From the NCBI RefSeq assembly GCF_001661495.1, contig NZ_BDDT01000002.1, forward strand, positions 558,001 to 622,000: a DNA stretch of 64,000 nucleotides, written 5' to 3'. Position numbers and translations under genes: made by a program. Below, in pieces: positions 8,524 through 16,112 of this stretch (its first letter is position 1; every line of letters starts with the position of its first letter). The stretch comes from Pseudoalteromonas prydzensis (lineage in GTDB: Bacteria > Pseudomonadota > Gammaproteobacteria > Enterobacterales > Alteromonadaceae). Under the pieces are notes generated by a model. It was given only the letters and a program-made list of their open reading frames with translations, was not told the DNA's origin and searched no databases.

Positions 8524-11500
8524 TCGAGCCCTCAATCATCATAGTGTTAAAACGGTTTTGGTCAGTGAGTCGATTAGTGATCGGATTAAAAATTGCTAAT
8601 AGTTTATTGTGTTGTCGAATTGCCAACGCATATTCTTGGCGTCCTTCAAACACGACTGTCTGTAACGTACAGTCAGTGAATGGTTTACAAAGTTGCGCCA
8701 GTGCAGTTAAACGTTGTGAGCTGGCGTAATGCTCAATCGATTTTGCAAAATGGCTTTGTTGCTGCGGACTTAACTCTTGCCATTCGGCAGGCGACAATGT
8801 AGTGATATTCATTACTCTAAGTGTCGGTTTGGCTGAAATAGCCAGCAAACGCTGTAATAAGCTTTGTTGGTTAACTGAAAACTGCTGCTTAAAATCAGAG
8901 GCAAGCCACAAGGTTGCCAATTCACTGTGTGGAGCAAATAGTTGATAGCCTGATTGCGCTGAAGTACCCAGTTCAAGTCCTCTTGTTGCGGTTTGACCAC
9001 TTACGATTTGGAAATCAACCGCTAAGTTTTGTAAGCTATTACGCAAAGTGTCCAGTAATAATTGGTGCTTGTTATTTGATTGCGTAAACTCGAAGGCAAG
9101 CGCACTGGGTCTTATCCAAGAAGGGGCGCTGTGACTGCGGATCTGTAAGTTCATAATGTTTTGGTTTTGGCTAAAGCGTAAATAGCTTTGATGTACCACG
9201 TTAAATAATGAATCAACATTGTTAGGCGATAACACATTTGCCTGTGGGTGCGCATAAGGATGAGCTCCAGCTATTAATAGGTGTTCCGCATTGCTATTAA
9301 TAAACAACTCCGTGGCAAACTTTAAAGTATTACTTTCAAATAATGGCCGAGGAACTTCAATGTTGAGCTGGGTACTCTGGTTTAGGTTGATAACATAAAA
9401 ACCTTGTCCATAATTTATCGCTGGCCCATCTAAATCCGGTGCTATTAGTAAGAATCGACCTTGTGAATTGGTTAATAACGTCAGTTCGTAACCCATTAGT
9501 TTGGCCGTAGCATTAACTTGGTTTAATTGGTTGAGTATGTCGCTATCAACCGTTTGCTCTGTTATCGTCGCTTTTAATCGATACAGAGGTTTTAGTATTT
9601 CAAATTCCCACAACGCGGTTTGACTAATTGTTAATGGTTGATAATTGCCACTGCCTTTAGCGGTAATATTTTGCGAAAATAAACTGACAACCTCATTAAG
9701 ACTTTGTGTTGATTTACTAATTACATTTCTCTCATCGTTATTTTGCTCTCGAGATACATTCGCTAATAGGGTAGTGTAATTATCACTATCCAAAAACGCC
9801 TCAAAGAGTTGCCCATTGAATGTGGCCGCGGGTAAAGAGCTGCTGGTAGCTTGACCAAAAAAGGTGTCTTGATGACCTAGTAATTGTTGGATCAAACGTT
9901 GGCTTAAGGAGCTTGGTAATTGGTTGTAAATCCAATATTGGCTGGTGGCACCGATACTGGTTTTTGCTAATAAACGGCTAGTGCGGTTATTAACTTCACG
10001 TATTTGAAATAACTGATTACCTCCCATCGCTTCAATAAAAGCTAAGTAATAGGGGCTTTGCTCATTATTATGAGTTAATTCTGTATTGGGTGTTGCGCTG
10101 GTGCCAAATACCAGCGCTCGGCTGTTAAAATGGGTAAAAATAAGCCCCGCCGAATCACTCGCTAAACTTTCAGAGGTTGGAAATGGTACGGTAACAATAA
10201 ACTCAGTGGTTGGTTTTCGGGCAACAATAAAGAGCCCTCGTTGAGATTTTTTACGAGCATCGCGTATATAAATATAGTGTTCATCATATTGCAATTGGAA
10301 GTCGAGTTTTGCTAAGCGTTGCGTGTATAATTGCAGGTTTTCCAGTGAGTCAGGTGCTTTGTTAAGTTGGTAAATTGCTTGTTTAAAGTGATTTTTAGCT
10401 TGGCTTGCCTGATAGCTACTGATGTCAATCTGGCCTTTATTATTGGTATGAAGGTAACTCTTATACTCACTGATTTGCTGGCCAAGAGCGTTTACTTTAG
10501 CTGTGTTTTGTAGCTCTTTAATGTCGGTTGTGACAAATAAAGACGGAATAAACATAATGATAAAGCCGATCACAATTGCCAGTGCGCCTCCGACAATAGA
10601 GGTTTGAAAGGTGGCACGGATCACTAAGCCTAATGCACTTTTTTGGTATATTTTCAGCGCTAGCAAGGTCGATAGCATATAACCAAAGGCAAACGTATCA
10701 GTGACTTTTATTTCAGGGTAGTAGTGCACTACAAAGTAATTTAAAAATAACTTATAAATAAAGCCTATGTTGAAAAAAAACAGCAGCAATCGTGCCCCTT
10801 CAATATTGGCATTACGTAGTCGTGTGAAGTTTAATAATGAAGCGCCAATGATCAAAATTATCGCTGTTTCTGCAAATGAAGTGAGCAGTTTAGTTGGCTG
10901 CATTAGCTGCAAGGCTAATAACGCAGGAAGCATGATGCCATTAAACTCCCAGCCATATTTAATATTGGCGCGCGAAGCAATAAAAGCGGTGATCACTAAA
11001 ATAATGTAGGCTTTGGGTGCTGCTATAATCGATGCGGCAACTGCTTCATACATAATCGCTAAATTGGCGATACTAAAATTTGTCGTTGGCATTAGCACAA
11101 AGCGAACCAGTAGGAAGGTGATAAGCAACTGCACAATCGTTACTTTCATGCCATATTTAAAGCCACCATTCCACATTACATTAGCGGTTAGGGCAATGAT
11201 CACTAAACCTAAAGAATATAGTTGCGATGAGTAATCAAAGGTTATATCCCAGCCACTGAGGATATTGGCAATTAACGGCCAGAATAAAGTGTCCATAATT
11301 ACGCGTACTAAGATACTGATCAGAATGATGGCAAAAAACCTATCTCGACCAAACATTTCGGCATAACCAAACTTTTCCATGATATATTTGGCGCAAAACA
11401 GCATTATTGTGTAGACCACCACAGCCTCAATTAAGATAACGGCGGCAGAAGTTGGGCTTACTATGAGTAATGGCACTAAATAACCAGGTACTACAAGCCC

Positions 11501-11626
11501 GGTAAGTGGGAAGCCAAAGCGTAAATTCAACAAACACACCACGGCAATACCGATCCATACCGTGGTGATAACTGACTGACCTAAGCCGCCACCGGCTGGG
11601 AATAACTGTAAGATAAAGTCGCCCAC
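8510..11626 (-). CDS. Double PgsC/CapC-like membrane protein fused to a duplicated periplasmic domain
   Basis: This is a 1038-residue protein with a GTG start inside the stop of the upstream gene (TAGTG overlap). Residues about 15-180 match the PgsC/CapC family: TGLVVPGYL (42-50), a FGRDRF turn (92-97) and a following run of helices. Residues about 205-365 repeat the same plan with weaker motifs (NGIMLPALLALQ at 229-240, then GARLLLFFF), so two PgsC units are fused. PgsC is normally about 150 residues and is a membrane subunit of poly-gamma-glutamate synthesis and export. Residues about 400-625 and 690-915 form two copies of one soluble domain, each with a VPFP or VPRP turn, a Gly-rich strand and a QIR strand. 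These also resemble the neighbouring 256-residue secreted protein. No PgsB ligase is nearby. Confidence 0.85.
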   Translation of the reverse strand: MGDFILQLFPAGGGLGQSVITTVWIGIAVVCLLNLRFGFPLTGLVVPGYLVPLLIVSPTSAAVILIEAVVVYTIMLFCAKYIMEKFGYAEMFGRDRFFAIILISILVRVIMDTLFWPLIANILSGWDITFDYSSQLYSLGLVIIALTANVMWNGGFKYGMKVTIVQLLITFLLVRFVLMPTTNFSIANLAIMYEAVAASIIAAPKAYIILVITAFIASRANIKYGWEFNGIMLPALLALQLMQPTKLLTSFAETAIILIIGASLLNFTRLRNANIEGARLLLFFFNIGFIYKLFLNYFVVHYYPEIKVTDTFAFGYMLSTLLALKIYQKSALGLVIRATFQTSIVGGALAIVIGFIIMFIPSLFVTTDIKELQNTAKVNALGQQISEYKSYLHTNNKGQIDISSYQASQAKNHFKQAIYQLNKAPDSLENLQLYTQRLAKLDFQLQYDEHYIYIRDARKKSQRGLFIVARKPTTEFIVTVPFPTSESLASDSAGLIFTHFNSRALVFGTSATPNTELTHNNEQSPYYLAFIEAMGGNQLFQIREVNNRTSRLLAKTSIGATSQYWIYNQLPSSLSQRLIQQLLGHQDTFFGQATSSSLPAATFNGQLFEAFLDSDNYTTLLANVSREQNNDERNVISKSTQSLNEVVSLFSQNITAKGSGNYQPLTISQTALWEFEILKPLYRLKATITEQTVDSDILNQLNQVNATAKLMGYELTLLTNSQGRFLLIAPDLDGPAINYGQGFYVINLNQSTQLNIEVPRPLFESNTLKFATELFINSNAEHLLIAGAHPYAHPQANVLSPNNVDSLFNVVHQSYLRFSQNQNIMNLQIRSHSAPSWIRPSALAFEFTQSNNKHQLLLDTLRNSLQNLAVDFQIVSGQTATRGLELGTSAQSGYQLFAPHSELATLWLASDFKQQFSVNQQSLLQRLLAISAKPTLRVMNITTLSPAEWQELSPQQQSHFAKSIEHYASSQRLTALAQLCKPFTDCTLQTVVFEGRQEYALAIRQHNKLLAIFNPITNRLTDQNRFNTMMIEGSNAIY

Positions 11627-13611
11627 TAGTTGGATGGCTCCATCAAATTATCTGCATAAAATTGCTGTTGCTCACATAATGAATCACAGAGTTGTTTGCT
11701 GTTAGGCATTTGCTCAATGAAAAATGCAATATCTATAAATTCAAATAAAATACCTGACACTTGAAAAGGTTCGCCAGAGGCACTTTGAACTTGGCTTGAG
11801 TTCAGCGCTCGTACATTGAGGATGTAAGTTTTATTATCAAGCTTGGCTTGCAGGTAGATGTCACCTTTTTGTAAGGTAATAAAACGCAATTTTCCTTTAG
11901 CAGCTTCTATATCTAAATCGCTAACTAAGCAAAGTAAATCGAGTGCGGTCATATCAAAAATAGAAAACTGATGCATTGCGGCTAACTTTTCTAAAGATTG
12001 ATTTATTTGTACCACTTGACCAAATAAATTAAATAACACAGTTGCAGAGCGAATGTTATTAAATACATGCTCTAAGGTAGTGAGTTTTTGTTCCATTTCA
12101 GATATTGATGTTTTGACTTGTTGACTCAAAGGTTCTTGTAACTTTAATGTCAGTAGTTGTGATAACACACTGGCATTGGCAGTGCTTTGTGCTTCATAAA
12201 TTCGATAGTGAAACAGTAGCTCTCCTACCTGTCCTGCAAAGGCATTTACATTACGTTCAAATGCTTGTTGGTTAAATTGACTATCCGGAATAACCGTCAT
12301 CGCCCAAAAACCTCTTACATCACCTGCATAGATGAGTGGCACAATATACTGTAATTCACCATCACTGAGTTCAGTAAAAAATGACCTGTTAATAGGTACT
12401 ACGCCAAACTCTTTCAATGCATCAGAGTAAGGCGCTCGTTTGTAGTCGCGGCGCATTTCTTTAATATCACTGAGTTGACAATTTACGGCCCTTATTTCAG
12501 TGAGTCTATGTTCGCCTTCTTTGCGGGCTAAAAAAATCGATTTGTTCAACGCGAGTTGCTGAGTAACTAAACGAATAATGGCATCCCAAGGTGAACGTTG
12601 AGCGATAAATGACTTTGGTAAATAGCGGCCAGCCATTTTTTGCTGAATATTACCGATCAGGCTGATAAGTTCGCCGTCTTCATTGAGTTTCCTAACCAAG
12701 ACAAGCCATAATAAAGTGATGAAGGTAAAAATGGTCATTTGACCAACAGGTAAAAATAACTGTTGCCAAATTAATACAAAATAACCTAATACAAACCAAC
12801 CAATACCAGTCAAAGCTGCCAGCACGATACTGTAACTAATTGATAATTTTTGAAATGCAAATAACAGTAGCAAAGTAATGCTCAGTAATAACAATGTACT
12901 TTGCCATATATTGAGAGTGATCACGCTGTTTTGTTTATCAAGGGTGTCAGCAATATAGGCTGCTAATAATAAATAATCCGTGCTTTGTTGCAATTTCGGC
13001 GCATTAAGTTTTACGCCCAAACCGACATTGTGCTGGCCAACAATAATGATCTTGTTTTGCAATTGACTCGCCATCAGATCCATTGCCATCAACCGAGACG
13101 CAGAAAATTTTGGTAACGCAGCAGGGGATAATGCAAAATTAAGTAACACTTTTTTACTACTATCAATATGAGAAAATACAACAGGCCAAATAGCCTGACA
13201 TTGGCTGTCAGTCATCGCTGCAAGCTCTACGTTATACCCTGACCAATCGTTAATTGGTGGTAGACAATAGCTGTTCTTAGGGTGAGGATAAAATACATTA
13301 TCGCCGGCGATAGCACTGCTGGCTGAAGTGGCGTTTAACTGCTCATTGGCAAAAACGAGCACGGCTTTAGGCTGATAGCTCAACAGTTGTTGTACTAATT
13401 CATGGTGCTCTTTGCTGAGATGATCACTTTCGATGATCACAACATTACTTTGCTGACTTTGACTCAAATTTGCTAAACGACTGTAAAAAAATGCATCTGC
13501 AGAGTTAAAAAAAGAGCCTGCATTTGCAATTATTACTATGATAAATAATAAAATAATTAACCAAAAAGTACGTTGTCGCTTTAGTAAAAAAAACTGCTGA
13601 TTAAAAGCCAC
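11626..13611 (-). CDS. CHASE2-GAF-PAS membrane sensor without recognisable output domain
   Basis: I chose GTG at 13611 (661 residues) because GGAG lies six bases upstream; a TTG at 13623 has no ribosome site. The N-terminal membrane helix (about residues 14-35) is followed by an extracytoplasmic region of about 200 residues with the CHASE2 hallmarks (VVIIESD, later KIIIVGQ). Three more membrane helices follow (about 240-320), as usual for CHASE2 proteins. The cytoplasmic part has a GAF-like domain (about 330-480), a short coiled coil (about 485-525) and a PAS-like domain (about 525-635). I see no kinase, GGDEF, EAL, cyclase or HTH domain. It ends at the GTG of the PgsC-like gene. It may sense the envelope and act by direct contact with other operon products. 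Confidence 0.8.
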   Translation of the reverse strand: MAFNQQFFLLKRQRTFWLIILLFIIVIIANAGSFFNSADAFFYSRLANLSQSQQSNVVIIESDHLSKEHHELVQQLLSYQPKAVLVFANEQLNATSASSAIAGDNVFYPHPKNSYCLPPINDWSGYNVELAAMTDSQCQAIWPVVFSHIDSSKKVLLNFALSPAALPKFSASRLMAMDLMASQLQNKIIIVGQHNVGLGVKLNAPKLQQSTDYLLLAAYIADTLDKQNSVITLNIWQSTLLLLSITLLLLFAFQKLSISYSIVLAALTGIGWFVLGYFVLIWQQLFLPVGQMTIFTFITLLWLVLVRKLNEDGELISLIGNIQQKMAGRYLPKSFIAQRSPWDAIIRLVTQQLALNKSIFLARKEGEHRLTEIRAVNCQLSDIKEMRRDYKRAPYSDALKEFGVVPINRSFFTELSDGELQYIVPLIYAGDVRGFWAMTVIPDSQFNQQAFERNVNAFAGQVGELLFHYRIYEAQSTANASVLSQLLTLKLQEPLSQQVKTSISEMEQKLTTLEHVFNNIRSATVLFNLFGQVVQINQSLEKLAAMHQFSIFDMTALDLLCLVSDLDIEAAKGKLRFITLQKGDIYLQAKLDNKTYILNVRALNSSQVQSASGEPFQVSGILFEFIDIAFFIEQMPNSKQLCDSLCEQQQFYADNLMEPSN

Positions 13612-13633
13612 TGTAAGCTCCAAAAAAATACGG

Positions 13634-15856
13634 TTAGTTATAAGTGCTGTACGTTAGTTTAAGTGTAGTAGGAGACACTGAATTTAAACGTAGAAAATCA
13701 AAGCCATGGAGTTTCTCTGTACGCCAAATAGACTCTGTTAAGGTGACTTTTTGCTGCCATGAGATCATAGCTAAATCATCCAGTGCTAAACTGGCTTCGC
13801 CGCTGCTAGGCGGAAAATGACGAAAAGTAACTTTGATACCCCGTGGAGGTAATTGATCAGGTCCTAAGGTGAGTTCATCAGAAGGCAATGAAAAATCATA
13901 GCTTAGTGTTTGCCAATCGTGGCTGCCTGCTGGCTGAATATCTATAAGTTGGCTTGAGAACTCAAAGCCACCTTCGGCGGTGGTATACACCATTTTTACA
14001 TCCAGCTTGCCAGCATTGTCAGCTTTACTATAACCAAATAAGCTGAAGTCTTTAAATACATCAATCGAGCCAGCATCGTTAGGCAATTCCATGGCGCGAA
14101 TAGTTTGTCTAAATGGGATAAGCGATGGCGTGTTATCGAATTGACTACGCGCGGAGCATAGTGCTTGTTGGCCTGAGCGTGCTTTGCTAATACAGGGTGT
14201 AACACTGTCGCCAGTATGATCCCAACGTGCCACTTCTAATTGCTCGTCATCGTTATCCCAATCTTCGAAGTCTCCGAAGATCATTAAATCACGGCCTAAT
14301 GTTATGTCATTAGCATTACCGTCAACGATTTCTATTTTAGATAAAAATGCGTTTGTTGATGGCGCAAAGTTACGTAAATCAATAATGGTTTGCTCCGGGG
14401 GAATGGTAATAGTTTCAGTATGTTCGCTGACGGTGGCTTGGTTTTTATTGAAAAACACATCAGCATAGCCATTACGTGGGATCAGCGTGATGTTGTCATC
14501 GGAAAATTCACCTAGGCGGCGTAACAAGTAATCACTTAAAAAGCCATTGATAAATTTAGGCTGGTAACCTTCAACATAGATAGGGTAAGCGAATGCACGG
14601 GTGGTCATTGGGGTTGCATCTTTATCTACACTAACTAATACCGCGACTCCGAGTAATGTTTCTAAACGGTCTTGATCAAATACAAAGTTTCCTAGGCCTA
14701 AAATAGCGGGCACGCCGTTAAACGAGGCAAATCCTTGGGCAATATGAGGGTGGTGTGCAATAAGCAAATTGGTTTGCTGGTTGGATAAAGCATTGAAACG
14801 GCCTTTTATGTATCCACTTGGCTCATAAGTATATTCATCACCACCGTGCATTTGAGCTATTACATAATCACTATTTTGCGCAGCCTCATTTAGGTAATTA
14901 GTCACTAATTCTGTTTCGGTTAAATCAGCGGCGCCGCCTTTAGTTGCATCAGTAACATAGCTAATTTGGTGTTCTTTACCTGTGATAGAAGTTGCTGAAA
15001 AGAGCGCTAATTTTAGCGTTGCTACGTTCATATATTCAGGTTGATAAGCACTTGCTATAGTTTTTCCTGCGCCACTGTGTGCAATCCCAGCACTGGTTAC
15101 TTCAATTAAAGTATCGTCTAAACCATCTTCTAAAAAATCGTAAACATGGTTATTACCAAGCGCCACATAATCAATACCGATAGCCTTTATGCCATCAAGG
15201 GTCTCAGGCAGTGAGAAAAAGCTAAATTCTTTGGTTGGGTGCGCTGCTTCAGGACTACTTGTAATTGGAGTTTCTAAGTTGACCGATGAGAAGTCTGCGG
15301 CTTTAAAAAAAGGGGCAACAAACTGGGTTAAGGCTTGGGCGTTTTCACTGGCAGTCGCTGGGCGAATAAGTGCGCCTTCAACATCGGGAATATTGGCTGT
15401 CATGGTCGCCAGCGAAGGGTCTAAAAAGCGGCGTGCAAACATGGTGTCACCAGCAAAAAGTAAGCTGGCAGCATTGCTCGTTTTAGTCACTAAGCTGAGC
15501 TTTTGGGGGTTGTTATTGCTAATAACACTAATCGTCGCCGTGATAGGAAAGTAATTGCCATCATTGATCAATAAGCGATGGTTACCAATCGTGATAGCTG
15601 AGTAGTTTATTTGACCATTAATATCTGTTTGATACGATTTTCCTGCAAAATCAACTGTGATCGCAGCAACCGGGTTTCCTTGCTCATCAGTTATTGTAAT
15701 GGCGCCATTAAAGGTTTGTTGTAAATAATCATCCCGCTGTTGGGTTTCATCTTTCTGAGCTTGTGTATCTCCCGCATCATAAGGGTCTTCGACCTTACAG
15801 CCGACGATAACTAGGACTAAGATAACAGAAAAAAGTATATGTTTTTTGATTTTCAA
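13634..15856 (-). CDS. CapA/PgsA-like lipoprotein with extra N- and C-terminal domains
   Basis: This 740-residue protein begins at a TTG (no better Met is present before the signal). Its lipoprotein signal has lipobox VIVGC (Cys20). Residues about 48-120 form a carboxypeptidase-regulatory-like sandwich. Residues about 130-420 are a CapA (PGA_cap) domain of the calcineurin-like metallophosphatase fold with all expected motifs: GDTMFARR (Asp137), NLE (193-195), GNNHVYD (234-240), MHGGDE (His337), HHPH (368-371) and GLGNFVFD. The C-terminal part (about 510-700) looks like a jelly-roll ligand-binding domain. CapA/PgsA takes part in poly-gamma-glutamate synthesis or export at the cell surface in Bacillus; its exact reaction is not settled. 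It is the first gene of the operon, 22 bases before the CHASE2 gene, and divergent from tyrR. Confidence 0.9.
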   Translation of the reverse strand: MKIKKHILFSVILVLVIVGCKVEDPYDAGDTQAQKDETQQRDDYLQQTFNGAITITDEQGNPVAAITVDFAGKSYQTDINGQINYSAITIGNHRLLINDGNYFPITATISVISNNNPQKLSLVTKTSNAASLLFAGDTMFARRFLDPSLATMTANIPDVEGALIRPATASENAQALTQFVAPFFKAADFSSVNLETPITSSPEAAHPTKEFSFFSLPETLDGIKAIGIDYVALGNNHVYDFLEDGLDDTLIEVTSAGIAHSGAGKTIASAYQPEYMNVATLKLALFSATSITGKEHQISYVTDATKGGAADLTETELVTNYLNEAAQNSDYVIAQMHGGDEYTYEPSGYIKGRFNALSNQQTNLLIAHHPHIAQGFASFNGVPAILGLGNFVFDQDRLETLLGVAVLVSVDKDATPMTTRAFAYPIYVEGYQPKFINGFLSDYLLRRLGEFSDDNITLIPRNGYADVFFNKNQATVSEHTETITIPPEQTIIDLRNFAPSTNAFLSKIEIVDGNANDITLGRDLMIFGDFEDWDNDDEQLEVARWDHTGDSVTPCISKARSGQQALCSARSQFDNTPSLIPFRQTIRAMELPNDAGSIDVFKDFSLFGYSKADNAGKLDVKMVYTTAEGGFEFSSQLIDIQPAGSHDWQTLSYDFSLPSDELTLGPDQLPPRGIKVTFRHFPPSSGEASLALDDLAMISWQQKVTLTESIWRTEKLHGFDFLRLNSVSPTTLKLTYSTYN

Positions 15857-15900
15857 GTAGGTCTCATTATCATATCGGTTACATTTGTTAGTTCTTTTTC

Positions 15901-15906
15901 ATTATA
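15901..15906 (-). promoter_or_regulatory. Candidate -10 box of the CapA/PgsC-like operon
   Basis: On the minus strand the sequence is a perfect TATAAT about 45 bases before the TTG start of the CapA-like gene. No good -35 hexamer lies 16-18 bases further upstream, so the promoter is either weak or activator-dependent. The region is A/T rich and is shared with the divergent tyrR promoter. Confidence 0.4.
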
Positions 15907-16023
15907 CTTATTTTTTTGTCTAAAATATACTAGCCAAGTATTTGAGTTTTCCTTTCATTATTCATACTAAACTATAGCCACTGTGCAGCAAATAGAGGTA
16001 TTTATTGACACTGTTATTTCATT

Positions 16024-16041
16024 TGTCCAAAAATCTTTACA
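16024..16041. promoter_or_regulatory. Candidate TyrR box upstream of tyrR
   Basis: The 18-base sequence TGTCCAAAAATCTTTACA fits the TyrR box pattern TGTAAA-N6-TTTACA, with a perfect right half and four of six bases in the left half. It lies 72 bases before the tyrR start. Repression of tyrR by its own product is known in E. coli, so this suggests autoregulation. It is also about 120 bases upstream of the candidate -10 of the divergent operon, so an effect on that operon is possible but unsupported. Confidence 0.5.
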
Positions 16042-16112
16042 ATAGACTATCCTCAATAGTGGAGTTCGCGTATTATTCGCGACATATAGGTTTTCTCTTT
16101 CTTGAGGGTGTA

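Noticed and set aside
15189..15554. 121-codon plus-strand frame inside the CapA-like gene
   Set aside because: It is antisense to a gene with clear motifs, has biased Ser/Lys composition of a mirror frame and no ribosome site.
16005..16112. N-terminal extension of TyrR by 36 residues
   Set aside because: TyrR begins with the ACT domain at MRL; the extension contains the candidate TyrR box and has no ribosome site.
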